From Helcobacillus massiliensis (GTDB lineage Bacteria; Actinomycetota; Actinomycetes; Actinomycetales; Dermabacteraceae), in contig NZ_JACHWP010000002.1 in assembly GCF_014191425.1 (NCBI RefSeq), forward strand, positions 124,001 through 188,000: a stretch of DNA of 64,000 nucleotides, read 5' to 3'. The position numbers were made by a program, and so were the translations under genes. Shown in pieces: positions 22,819 to 33,565 of this stretch. Within the stretch, counting starts at the first letter, position 1; every line of letters begins with the position of its first letter. Under the pieces are notes generated by a model. That model was not told where the DNA came from and searched no databases. It saw nothing but the letters and a program-made list of their open reading frames with translations.

Positions 22819-23418
22819 ATGCCCGCTCCCGCGCGCACCCCGGCCGACGCCCTGGACAAGCTTCTGCGCGGCAATCGCCGCTTCGCGGACAACGCCGCCC
22901 TGCACCCGCGGCAGCACGCCGACCACCGCTCCATCCTCACGGAATCGCAGGAGCCGTTCGCGTGCGTAGTGGGCTGCTCGGACTCCCGCGCCAGTGTGGA
23001 GCTGCTGTTCGACCAGGGCTTCGGCGACCTGTTCGTGATCCGCAACGCCGGGCATGTGGCGGGCCGTTCCGTCCGCGCCTCCATCGAGTTCGCGGTGGAC
23101 GTCCTGGGCGTCCAGATCGTATTCGTGCTCGGCCACGAGAACTGCGGCGCCGTCAAGGCCACCATCGCCGCGATCCGCGACGGTGAGCAGCTGCCCGGCT
23201 CCATGCCGGTCCTGGTGGAGCGCCTGCGCACGCACATCAGCGACCCGGACGACCCGCGCCCCATCCGCCACCACGTGGCCGGCACCCTCGCGGACCTGCC
23301 GCAGGAGTCGGAGATCGTGCGCCGCGCTGTGGAGGAGGGCCGCATCGCCCTGGCCGGCGGCGTGTACCAGTTGGACTCCGGTCTGGTGGAGCTGGTGGAG
23401 GCGCCCGACGGAGTCTGA
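22819..23418 (+). CDS. can: Beta-carbonic anhydrase
   Basis: 199 residues. Zinc ligands CSDSR (about residue 54) and HENC (about 111), plus RNAGHV. It interconverts CO2 and bicarbonate. Bicarbonate supply is relevant to the biotin carboxylase at 8.9 kb and to purine synthesis, though no direct link is visible. RBS AAGGAGA seven bases before the ATG. Convergent with the DUF3017 gene. Confidence 0.93.
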   Translation: MPAPARTPADALDKLLRGNRRFADNAALHPRQHADHRSILTESQEPFACVVGCSDSRASVELLFDQGFGDLFVIRNAGHVAGRSVRASIEFAVDVLGVQIVFVLGHENCGAVKATIAAIRDGEQLPGSMPVLVERLRTHISDPDDPRPIRHHVAGTLADLPQESEIVRRAVEEGRIALAGGVYQLDSGLVELVEAPDGV

Positions 23419-23468
23419 CCCCGTCGGCCGGGCGAGCATTCCTCCGCCCTCGCCGCGCAGGCGGGCCG

Positions 23469-23753
23469 TCAGAGGTTCGGGCTGGACGACAGCAGCAGCA
23501 GACCGCCGGCGAGGACGAGGAGGATCACGGCGTCGATCACGCGCCGACGGATTACGAGCCCGCCGAGGCGCCGCGCCGGCACCACCAGCCGCACCACCGC
23601 GAGGCAGAGCAGCAGGCCCGCGAGCGCGAAGCCACCGGTGGAGACGTCCACCAGCAGGGCGATCAGCACCGTGGCCAGCAGGCCGATGAGAGCGAGGATC
23701 AGTGCCCGCTGGCGCACCATGGCGGCCCTCAGGGTGTACGGCGACTGATTCAC
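23469..23753 (-). CDS. DUF3017 small membrane protein
   Basis: 94 residues with three hydrophobic helices. The family core LLLCLAVVRLVVPARRLGGL followed by RRRVIDAVILL is clear. Function unknown; in actinobacteria it usually sits near folD, purH and purN, consistent with purNH 3 kb away. Start: GTG at 23753, preceded at exactly six bases by TACCAT, the leaderless layout. The ATG at 23720 has a fair GAGGG ribosome site and would give an 83-residue form. Confidence 0.8.
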   Translation of the reverse strand: MNQSPYTLRAAMVRQRALILALIGLLATVLIALLVDVSTGGFALAGLLLCLAVVRLVVPARRLGGLVIRRRVIDAVILLVLAGGLLLLSSSPNL

Positions 23754-23828
23754 GCTCCCATGGTAGACGGACGCGCTACCCTGGTGGATGTCAGCGTTGA
23801 CACCACCTGAAAAGGACAATCGAAGAAT

Positions 23829-25274
23829 ATGACTGAGGTTCGCACCGAACACGATCTGCTCGGTGATCGCGACGTCCCCGCCTCCGCCTACTACGGGGTG
23901 CAGACCCTGCGGGCGCAGGAGAACTTCCACATCACGGACGTGCCCCTGAAGCACTTCCCCCCACTGGTCGAAGCCCTCGCGTACGTGAAGCATGCGGCGG
24001 CCCGCGCCAACCAGGAGCTCGGCATCCTCGACGATGAGAAGGCCGACGCCATCGGCGCCGCCTGCGAGGAGATCGTGAACGGCCAGCTCCACGACCATTT
24101 CGTGGTGGACATGATCCAGGGCGGGGCCGGCACCTCCACCAATATGAACGCGAACGAGGTCATCGCCAACCGGGCCCTGGAGATCCTCGGCCACGAGAAG
24201 GGCCAGTACGAGCACCTCCACCCCAACAACGACGTCAACCTCGGGCAGTCCACCAACGACGTCTACCCGACCGCCCTGCGCCTGGCGATCCTGCTGTCCT
24301 TCCCGCAGCTCACGGCCGCAATGGAGAACCTCATCGAGTCGCTGAAGGCGAAGGGCGAGGAGTACAAGGACATCCTCAAGATGGGCCGCACCCAGATGCA
24401 GGACGCCGTCCCGATGACCGTGGGGCAGGAGTTCACCGCCTGGGCCACCACCATCGCCGAGGACGTCCAGCGCCTCACCCGCACCGCGCGCCTCTTCCAC
24501 GAGATGAACATGGGCGCCACCGCCATCGGCACGGGCATCACCACCGACCCGCGCTACGCGAACCTGGTGGCGAAGAAGCTCACCGAACTGACCGGCATCG
24601 AGTTCGTCACCGCGGTCGACCTCGTGGAGGCGACCTCCGACACCGGCGCGTTCGTCACGTTCTCCGGCATCCTCAAGCGCGTCGCCGTGAAGACCTCGAA
24701 GATCTGCAACGATCTGCGCCTGCTGTCCTCCGGTCCCCGCGCCGGCTTCAACGAGATCAACCTGCCCGCTGTGCAGCCCGGCTCCTCCGTCATGCCCGGC
24801 AAGGTCAACCCGGTGATCCCGGAGGTCGTCAACCAGGTCGCGTACCAGGTCATCGGCAACGACATGACGGTGACGATGGCGGCGGAGGGCGGCCAGCTGC
24901 AGCTCAACGCGTTCGAGCCGGTCATCGCGTACAACATCCTCAACTCCACCCGCATGATGACCCGCGCGATGGACACCCTGTCCGAGCGCTGCATCAAGGG
25001 CATCACGGTGAACGAGGACGTGCTGGGCGACCATATCCGCCGCTCCATCGGCGTCATCACGGCCCTCGTGCCAGTGATCGGCTACGCCGCGTCCACGGAG
25101 ATTGCGGCGGAGGCGCTGAAGAGCGGCCGCGGCGTGGCCGAGCTCGTCATCGAGCGGGGCCTGCTGGACGAGGCGCACCTGCGCCACATCCTCGCGCCCG
25201 AGCGCATGACGAAGCCGTACCGCGCCACCGGCAAGACCGACATCATGCCGGTCATCACCGACGCTGACCTCTAG
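23829..25274 (+). CDS. aspA: Aspartate ammonia-lyase
   Basis: 481 residues of the aspartase/fumarase superfamily. Conserved blocks: GAGTSTNMNANEVIANRA, NDVNLGQSTNDVYPTA, and the active-site loop GSSVMPGKVNPV. The latter parts, with KTDIMPVITDADL at the end, resemble AspA more than FumC. It converts aspartate to fumarate and ammonia. AAAAGGA precedes the ATG. A TACCCT hexamer at 23777 could be its -10 box. Followed by a strong terminator. Confidence 0.9.
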   Translation: MTEVRTEHDLLGDRDVPASAYYGVQTLRAQENFHITDVPLKHFPPLVEALAYVKHAAARANQELGILDDEKADAIGAACEEIVNGQLHDHFVVDMIQGGAGTSTNMNANEVIANRALEILGHEKGQYEHLHPNNDVNLGQSTNDVYPTALRLAILLSFPQLTAAMENLIESLKAKGEEYKDILKMGRTQMQDAVPMTVGQEFTAWATTIAEDVQRLTRTARLFHEMNMGATAIGTGITTDPRYANLVAKKLTELTGIEFVTAVDLVEATSDTGAFVTFSGILKRVAVKTSKICNDLRLLSSGPRAGFNEINLPAVQPGSSVMPGKVNPVIPEVVNQVAYQVIGNDMTVTMAAEGGQLQLNAFEPVIAYNILNSTRMMTRAMDTLSERCIKGITVNEDVLGDHIRRSIGVITALVPVIGYAASTEIAAEALKSGRGVAELVIERGLLDEAHLRHILAPERMTKPYRATGKTDIMPVITDADL

Positions 25275-25340
25275 CTCTGAGCCTCAGCGCCTGCTGAGCG
25301 CAGCACCGGCTGCCGGCTGAGCGCGATGGGCGAGAACAGT

Positions 25341-25381
25341 GAAGCGGCGCGGATGCCCCATCGGGGTGTCCGCGCCGCTTC
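25341..25381 (+). terminator. Terminator of aspA
   Basis: 13-bp perfect arms GAAGCGGCGCGGA / TCCGCGCCGCTTC; the stem continues through two wobble pairs to CCCC/GGGG, leaving a 3-base loop. The following stretch to 25522 shows no gene. Confidence 0.8.
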
Positions 25382-25522
25382 TGTCTGCGATCGGCGATCC
25401 GTCTGCGCATTCGGGGATCTTCGCGCCGCTTTCCCCGCATACGTCGACCGATCGTCGCTGGCGGCGGGGGCTGCGGGGCGCGAGGCGGGCCGACGGGTCA
25501 GCGCGGCGCGCTCAGCGCACCG

Positions 25523-26431
25523 TCACTCGTCGGCGACTTCGTGCTTGCCGCGCATCACCAGCAGCGGGTCCGGAGTGCCGACCACGGCATGGTCCTTGCC
25601 CTCGTATTCGAACTGCGAGAGGAAATAGCGCATCGCGTTGAGGCGGGCGCGCTTCTTGTCGTTGGAGCGGATGATGATCCACGGCGCGTACTTCTTGTCC
25701 GTGCGGCGGAACATCTCCTCCTTCGCTTCGCCGTACTGCTCCCAGCGGTCCAGGGACTCCAGGTCCATCGGCGACAGCTTCCACTGGCGCACCGGGTCCA
25801 GCTGACGGATCGCGAAGCGGGTCCGCTGCTCCTTCTGCGACACCGAGAACCAGAACTTCGTGACATGGATGCCGGCATCCACCAGCATCCGCTCGAACTG
25901 CGGAGCCTGGTCCATGAAGCGGTGGTACTCGTCATCGGTGCAGAAGCCCATCACGCGCTCCACACCGGCGCGGTTGTACCAGGAGCGGTCGAACATGACG
26001 AGCTCACCATCGGTGGGCAGGTGCTGCACGTAGCGCTGGAAGTACCACTGGCCGCGTTCGCGGTCGCTGGGCTTGTTGAGCGCCACCACGCGCGCCATGC
26101 GCGGGTTGAGGTGCTCGGTGAACCGCTTGATGGTGCCGCCCTTGCCGGCGGCGTCGCGGCCCTCGAAGATGATGATGGCCTTCTGGCCCTCATCCTCCAT
26201 CCAGTACTGCAGCTTGAGCAGCTCCACCTGCAGGCGGTACTTCTCCAGCTCATAGGCGTCGCGCTCCATGCGCTCGTCGTACGGGTAGCCCTCCTGCCAC
26301 GTGTAGACGGGGTTGCCCTGCGGGTCGATCAGGTCCGGGTCCGGGGACTCTCCGCCCTGGACGGAGTACCCCTCTTCACGGAGGTGCTCGATGAATTCGC
26401 GGAGGTTCTGGTTCGTGGGGACGTCCTTCAT
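25523..26431 (-). CDS. ppk2: Polyphosphate kinase 2
   Basis: 302 residues, class I single-domain PPK2. Walker A GRDAAGKGG (about residue 90), Walker B region FDRSWYNRAGVERVMGFC, and lid module residues between. It transfers phosphate between polyphosphate and nucleoside diphosphates/triphosphates. RBS AAGGAG before ATG. It lies 54 bases downstream of purNH with a hairpin between, so it may be transcribed separately. Confidence 0.95.
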   Translation of the reverse strand: MKDVPTNQNLREFIEHLREEGYSVQGGESPDPDLIDPQGNPVYTWQEGYPYDERMERDAYELEKYRLQVELLKLQYWMEDEGQKAIIIFEGRDAAGKGGTIKRFTEHLNPRMARVVALNKPSDRERGQWYFQRYVQHLPTDGELVMFDRSWYNRAGVERVMGFCTDDEYHRFMDQAPQFERMLVDAGIHVTKFWFSVSQKEQRTRFAIRQLDPVRQWKLSPMDLESLDRWEQYGEAKEEMFRRTDKKYAPWIIIRSNDKKRARLNAMRYFLSQFEYEGKDHAVVGTPDPLLVMRGKHEVADE

Positions 26432-26460
26432 TGACTGGCTCCTTCGTTGGGCGGCGGGGC

Positions 26461-26478
26461 GGGCACCGGGCGGTGCCC
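26461..26478 (-). terminator. Hairpin after purNH
   Basis: GGGCACC / GGTGCCC with a 4-base loop, eight bases beyond the purNH stop; a compact terminator without a U-run. Confidence 0.5.
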
Positions 26479-26485
26479 GGGTGGG

Positions 26486-28855
<2,370 letters not shown>

Positions 28856-28920
28856 ACCCCCAGCGTAGTCGACCCGTGCGGGGTGGTTGGGGGTCCTCCG
28901 TCTCGGGCACAATGGGGTGC

Positions 28921-29307
28921 GTGATGGATGAGAAGAACCTGCGTGACTACACCCGATGGACCACTCGAGCACTGCTCTGCTTCGCGGTGGCGTGGGCGCT
29001 GTCCCTGGTCCCGCTGCCGTTCTCGCTCCTCTCGGGCGTGGTGGCGATTGCGGCGATCGTGATGCTGGTGCGGTCGATCATGGCGGGGCTGCGCACTGAG
29101 CGCCGTGCCCGGGCCGTCATCATGGGTGCGCTCGGCATCCTCGCGTCACTGCTGCTGGTGGCGATGGCGGGTCTGTCTGCGATCTTCTACCAGCCGATGC
29201 ACGCGATCCAGCAGTGTCAGGAGAACGCGATCACGGAGCAGGCGCGCGCCGCCTGCAAGGACTCCGCGCAGGACGAGGTCATCGACTGGCTGCGCGGCGG
29301 TCGCTGA
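28921..29307 (+). CDS. Small membrane protein of unknown function
   Basis: About 128 residues with two to three hydrophobic segments ([56 protein letters not shown]) and a C-terminal acidic tail with two Cys (QQCQEN, ARAACKD). Family not recognised. Divergent from purNH and convergent with perM. GTG at 28921 lies seven bases after CACAAT (leaderless-like); the adjacent ATG at 28924 is the alternative start. Confidence 0.75.
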   Translation: MMDEKNLRDYTRWTTRALLCFAVAWALSLVPLPFSLLSGVVAIAAIVMLVRSIMAGLRTERRARAVIMGALGILASLLLVAMAGLSAIFYQPMHAIQQCQENAITEQARAACKDSAQDEVIDWLRGGR

Positions 29308-29325
29308 GCTGCGCTCTGCTGCGCG

Positions 29326-30612
29326 TCAGTCCTCGTCGGTGCGCTCAGACGCATCCACGCGGTCCCGCAGACGCTGCGTCGCATCCGCGGTGCGCTGCCC
29401 CAGCCCCGTCAGCTCCCACACGGCGACCGAGCCGGCGCCGAGGACGATGATCCCCAGCAGCGGCAGCGCAAGCGAGCTGAGCTTCGGGCCGAGCTCACTG
29501 AGCTGATCCGCGCCGATCGCACCGCCGGAGAACGCCGCCAGCAGCATCAGCACGCAGAACAGTCCGCCGACGAACCCGCCCCAGATCACGGCGATCTCGC
29601 GGCCGTCCAGGGGCGGCTCATCAGCAAGCGGCCGGGTCTCGCGCGCCAGCAGAACAGCACCCATCCCCACCGCGATCACCGGCAGGATCATCAGCGCGAG
29701 CATCCAGCGGGGGAACACACCGGGCTGCGGCAGCGCCGCCAGCACCGGCAGCACCGGCAGCACACCGACGGTCGCGCCGCCGAGGGAGATGCCGGTGCCG
29801 ATGCCGGTCAGGACGGTGCCGCCGAGCAGCACCACCATCGCCCACACGATCAGGCTCGGCAGCACAAGCAGCTGCGCGAGGATCAGGACTGCCCCGCCGA
29901 ACGGTCCGGGCTTGAGGCCGGTGAACATCTCCATCACGGACGGGGAGGCGACAGCGAGCATGACCGTGGTGAGCAGGGCGCCGAGGCCGAGCAGCAGCAG
30001 GACGGTCGCGCCGATGGCACGGATGATGGCGTCGAACGGGTGTGGGATGAGGGCGAGCATCCCGACGGCGGGAATGCCTCCGTCGGCCGGCCGCTTCAGG
30101 CTCGCCATCGTGCCCACCGCGCCCGCGACCAGGGACAGCACCAGGGCGGCGAGGGTGGTGGGGATGGTGGTGACGCGGACGTCTGCGCTGGTGATGAGCA
30201 TCATCGTCACCATGGTCGCGACGGTGTACGCGGCGGCGAACGCGCCGATGATCACGCCGAGGCCGGCGATGGCGCCCGGGTGGAGGCCGCCGTCGGCCCG
30301 CGTGAACTCGATGAGGCGGGCGCGGCTGCGCATCGTGAACGCGAGCACTGCGAAGAACACCACGGTGAGGCCGACGGGTGAGATCGTGACCGGCCCCGTC
30401 ATCCCCGTCACGATCAGGTGGATCGCGCCGCCGTTGCCGAGGGCGAAGAACGACAGCGCCACCATGATCGCGTCCAGCAGACTCAGCGAGGTGCGGGAGT
30501 CGGCGGTGTGGGCGGCGATGGCGGGCACGATCACGGTCGCGGCGTTGACCGCGAACGCGATGAGACCGGCGATGATCCCGGCTGCGGCCGGGGATGACGG
30601 TCTGCGAATCAC
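29326..30612 (-). CDS. PerM-like polytopic membrane protein (DUF6350)
   Basis: 428 residues and roughly eleven membrane helices with a short charged C-terminal tail (RLRDRVDASERTDED). The position beside purN/purH matches Mycobacterium Rv0955 (PerM), a membrane protein needed for cell division and persistence. The assignment rests on topology, length and synteny rather than a short motif. It diverges from menF over 45 bases. Confidence 0.75.
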   Translation of the reverse strand: MIRRPSSPAAAGIIAGLIAFAVNAATVIVPAIAAHTADSRTSLSLLDAIMVALSFFALGNGGAIHLIVTGMTGPVTISPVGLTVVFFAVLAFTMRSRARLIEFTRADGGLHPGAIAGLGVIIGAFAAAYTVATMVTMMLITSADVRVTTIPTTLAALVLSLVAGAVGTMASLKRPADGGIPAVGMLALIPHPFDAIIRAIGATVLLLLGLGALLTTVMLAVASPSVMEMFTGLKPGPFGGAVLILAQLLVLPSLIVWAMVVLLGGTVLTGIGTGISLGGATVGVLPVLPVLAALPQPGVFPRWMLALMILPVIAVGMGAVLLARETRPLADEPPLDGREIAVIWGGFVGGLFCVLMLLAAFSGGAIGADQLSELGPKLSSLALPLLGIIVLGAGSVAVWELTGLGQRTADATQRLRDRVDASERTDED

Positions 30613-30657
30613 TGGCTTACCTCTTCCGGCCTGCTCGACGGCATAATGGTGATCATC

Positions 30658-32010
30658 ATGGCCACCCTAGTGAACCGCCCGGGGACCGCTGGCTCAGATG
30701 CATCCGCGTCCCGGCTCAGTGTGACGACTCTCCGCCTCGACGGCCCTGTGGACCTCGCCCAGCATATTCCAGCGGACCCCTCCGGCCTGTTCTTCCACCG
30801 CGGCGACGGCCTGCTCGCCCGCGGCGAGGCCCTCGTCCTCACCGCCACCGGCGAGGACCGCTTCACGGACCTCTCCCAGGCGTTTCAGCAGGTCAGTGCC
30901 GCCGCCACGGTCGATGACGCCGCCGGTGTGCGCGGCAGCGGGCTCCTCGCCCTCGGCTCCTTCTCCTACTACGCCGCCTCCGAGCGGCCCTCCCGCCTCG
31001 TGATCCCCCGCGCCGTCCTCGGACAGGCCGACGGGTGCGCCTTCCTCACCCTCATCACCGCCGATGGCGAGGATCCAGCGCGCGGCCTCGGCGCAGCGGA
31101 TGGCCGGGACCCGTCGGCCCTGCTCGCGGAGCTCTTCCCCACCGCTGACGCCGAGGCGAGCGCAGCCGATGCGCCGGCCCCGCCCGTGCCGCACATCGAG
31201 GTGGCCAGCGCCCACACCCCCGCCGAGTATCAGGCGCTGATCAGCCGCGCCGTGGACGAGATCCGCGCCGGCGGTGCCGAGAAGCTCGTCATCTCCGAAC
31301 GCCTCGACGCGCGGTCCAGTGACCCCGTCTCCATCCCTGCGCTCGCCCGCCGCCTCGCCGCGATGTATCCCATGACGTGGGTGTTCCGCGTGGGCGATGT
31401 CATCGGCGCATCCCCCGAGATGCTGGTGGAGACCGAAGGCTCCCGCCTCTTCTCCCGCGTCCTCGCCGGCACCCGGCCCGTCGCCGACGGCGGGGAGCTC
31501 ACCGCCGAGGACCGCGACGCCTTCTTCCACGACCCGAAGGAGCGCGCCGAACACGAGTACGCGATCCGCTCCGTCACCGGCCCGCTCGAAGCCGTCACCG
31601 AATGGATCTCCGCCCCCGCGGAACCGTTCGTGCTGCGCCTGCCCGGCCTGGAGCACCTCGCCTCCGACGTCTCCGCGAAGCTGCGGCCCGGCCTGACGAG
31701 CGTGGACGTGGCCGGTCTGCTGCACCCGTCGGCCGCCGTCAGCGGCATGCCCCGCGCCGACGCCGACCGCATCAACCGGACCATCGAGGAGCAGGACCGC
31801 GGCGGGTACGCCGCCCCCGTCGGGTGGATGAGCGGGCGCGGCGACGGCCAGTGGGCGATCGCGCTGCGGATGGCGCACCTCGACCCCGAGGACCCGCACT
31901 ACCTGGTCCTGCAGGCCGGCGGCGGCATCGTCGAAGCGTCCGATCCGCTGACCGAGCACGCCGAGGCGCTCGCGAAGACCCGCCCTATGATGCGCGCCCT
32001 GCGCGGCTGA
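30658..32010 (+). CDS. menF: Isochorismate synthase (menaquinone pathway)
   Basis: 450 residues. C-terminal chorismate-binding domain: AEKLVISERL, WVFRVGDVIGASPEMLV, SRVLAGTRP, HEYAIRSV, LHPSAAVSGMP and QAGGGIVEASDP. It converts chorismate to isochorismate, the first committed step to menaquinone here. The start ATG at 30658 lies ten bases after CATAAT, a likely -10, giving a very short leader; ATG 30646 overlaps that box. The menD and menC genes lie downstream on the opposite strand. A siderophore-type role is unlikely given the men context. Confidence 0.88.
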   Translation: MATLVNRPGTAGSDASASRLSVTTLRLDGPVDLAQHIPADPSGLFFHRGDGLLARGEALVLTATGEDRFTDLSQAFQQVSAAATVDDAAGVRGSGLLALGSFSYYAASERPSRLVIPRAVLGQADGCAFLTLITADGEDPARGLGAADGRDPSALLAELFPTADAEASAADAPAPPVPHIEVASAHTPAEYQALISRAVDEIRAGGAEKLVISERLDARSSDPVSIPALARRLAAMYPMTWVFRVGDVIGASPEMLVETEGSRLFSRVLAGTRPVADGGELTAEDRDAFFHDPKERAEHEYAIRSVTGPLEAVTEWISAPAEPFVLRLPGLEHLASDVSAKLRPGLTSVDVAGLLHPSAAVSGMPRADADRINRTIEEQDRGGYAAPVGWMSGRGDGQWAIALRMAHLDPEDPHYLVLQAGGGIVEASDPLTEHAEALAKTRPMMRALRG

Positions 32011-32076
32011 ACGACTCGCCGACGGCCCCGACGCCACGGCATCCCCACGGGGTTCTCCCAGGGATCATCGGGCTCC

Positions 32077-32340
32077 CCCACCTGGCGGCGTGGACCGCCC
32101 CCGTGGTCGCACTGCTGGTCATCGTCAGCCTCATCGCCCTGAACATTCCGAGCGTGAAGAACTTCGGTGAGCTCGAGTTCTGGTTCGCGATGAGCTCCGC
32201 GAACTCCGGGATCTACTCCACGTCCCGCATGATCTTCGGCCTCGCCACCCCGTTCTGGTTCCTGCTGGTCGCGATCGGCTGGATCGTGCTGCGCCGAAGC
32301 CCGCACCACATGGAGCAGAAGCGCCTGCACCCCGAAGGGC
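32077..32340 (+). pseudogene. Remnant of an amino-acid permease (APC/AAT family)
   Basis: In the 337-base gap after menF, one frame encodes three recognisable but non-contiguous pieces of an amino-acid permease: NIPSVKNFGELEFWFA (helix 5/6 region), SSANSGIYSTSRMIFGLA (helix 8 region) and PFWFLLVAIGWIVLRRSP (last helix). About 90 and about 150 residues seem deleted at the two joints, both in frame. No start or ribosome site precedes it and the frame runs into the 3' end of the convergent htrA gene. A non-functional deletion relic is the simplest reading. Confidence 0.7.
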
Positions 32341-32347
32341 GTCCGTG

Positions 32348-33538
32348 TCACATGCTGCCGAGTGTGACGCGGACGTCCTTCTTCTCATCCCCGCGGATCA
32401 GCGTGATGGTGTGCTCACTGCCGGGCTGCAGACCCCGCACGATCGCGGTGAGGCCGCTGGCGGAGCCGACGGGGATCTGATCCACCGCGATGATCACATC
32501 ACCCCGGCGGATCCCGGCCTTCTGCGCCGCTCCGCCGCCGGTGATGTCCTTGACCTCGGCGCCCCTGTAAGTGGCGTCGGCCCCACCGGTGGCGGAGTCC
32601 TGCGCCGTCACCCCCAGCAGGGCGTGCTTCACGTCCTGGCCGGCGATGATCTGCTCGGCGATCATCGTGACCGTGTTCGACGGGATGGCGAACCCGAGCC
32701 CGATCGACCCGGCGCTGCGCTCATCGGTCGCGTTCGACGCGATCGACGAGTTGATCCCGATGACCTCACCGTTGGCGTTGACGAGGGGGCCGCCGGAGTT
32801 GCCGGGGTTGATGGATGCATCGGTCTGCACGGCGGAGATGAAGGTGGCGTCGGACCCGTCGGCCTTCTCCCCCATCGTGGTGACGGGGCGGTTCAGTGCG
32901 GAGATGATGCCGGTGGTGGCGGTGTTCGCCAGCCCCAGCGGCGTGCCGACCGCCATCACGTCCTGCCCGACCTTGAGCTGATCGGAGTCGCTGAACACCG
33001 CTGGCTTCAGATCCTTCGGCGCCTGCTCCAGAGCGATGACGGCGACGTCCGTAGTCGGGTCGGCTCCCACGGGCTTCGCGGAGAACGTGCGGCCGTCCGC
33101 CAGGGTCACGGCGATCTGCCTCGCGCCCGCGACCACGTGGTTGTTGGTGACGATGCGGCCCTCCCCGTCCAGGATGATGCCGGTGCCCTCGGCGCTGCCC
33201 TCCTCCGACTTCACCTGGATGGACACCGTGGAGGGGCCGATCTGGTCGATGGTCTGCGACCAGCGGGCCGACGGGTCATCCCCGCCCTTTCCGTTGCCGG
33301 GGTTCGGCGGGGCGCTCGGCGCTGCGGTGGTGATGGCGGGCCCGCTGCGGTCCCCGGAATCGCTGAGCTCGTTGATCGCGGTGCTGCCGGCGATGGAGAT
33401 GCCAGAGGCGACGAGCATGCCGGTGGCGACCAGTGCGAGCGTGCCGCACCAGCCGGGTGATCGAGGGGCCATCCGAGTTCCTGTTCTGGTCATGTCCGTC
33501 GCCGCTGCGCCGCGCCGACGGGGCTGGAGTTCCGCCAT
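32348..33538 (-). CDS. HtrA-family membrane-anchored serine protease
   Basis: 396 residues. Short basic N-terminus, one membrane helix (about 30-50), Pro/Gly-rich linker, then a trypsin-like domain with catalytic His (IVTNNHVVAG), Asp (DPTTDVAVIAL) and Ser (INPGNSGGPL), and a C-terminal PDZ domain (LLGVTAQD; GAAQKAGIRRGDVIIAVD). Envelope protein quality control. The ATG at 33538 has GGAGG 11 bases away. It follows menD by 27 bases on the same strand, so menC-menD-htrA may form one operon. Confidence 0.92.
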   Translation of the reverse strand: MAELQPRRRGAAATDMTRTGTRMAPRSPGWCGTLALVATGMLVASGISIAGSTAINELSDSGDRSGPAITTAAPSAPPNPGNGKGGDDPSARWSQTIDQIGPSTVSIQVKSEEGSAEGTGIILDGEGRIVTNNHVVAGARQIAVTLADGRTFSAKPVGADPTTDVAVIALEQAPKDLKPAVFSDSDQLKVGQDVMAVGTPLGLANTATTGIISALNRPVTTMGEKADGSDATFISAVQTDASINPGNSGGPLVNANGEVIGINSSIASNATDERSAGSIGLGFAIPSNTVTMIAEQIIAGQDVKHALLGVTAQDSATGGADATYRGAEVKDITGGGAAQKAGIRRGDVIIAVDQIPVGSASGLTAIVRGLQPGSEHTITLIRGDEKKDVRVTLGSM

Positions 33539-33565
33539 TGTTCCAGAGCCCTCCTGAGGACGCGA

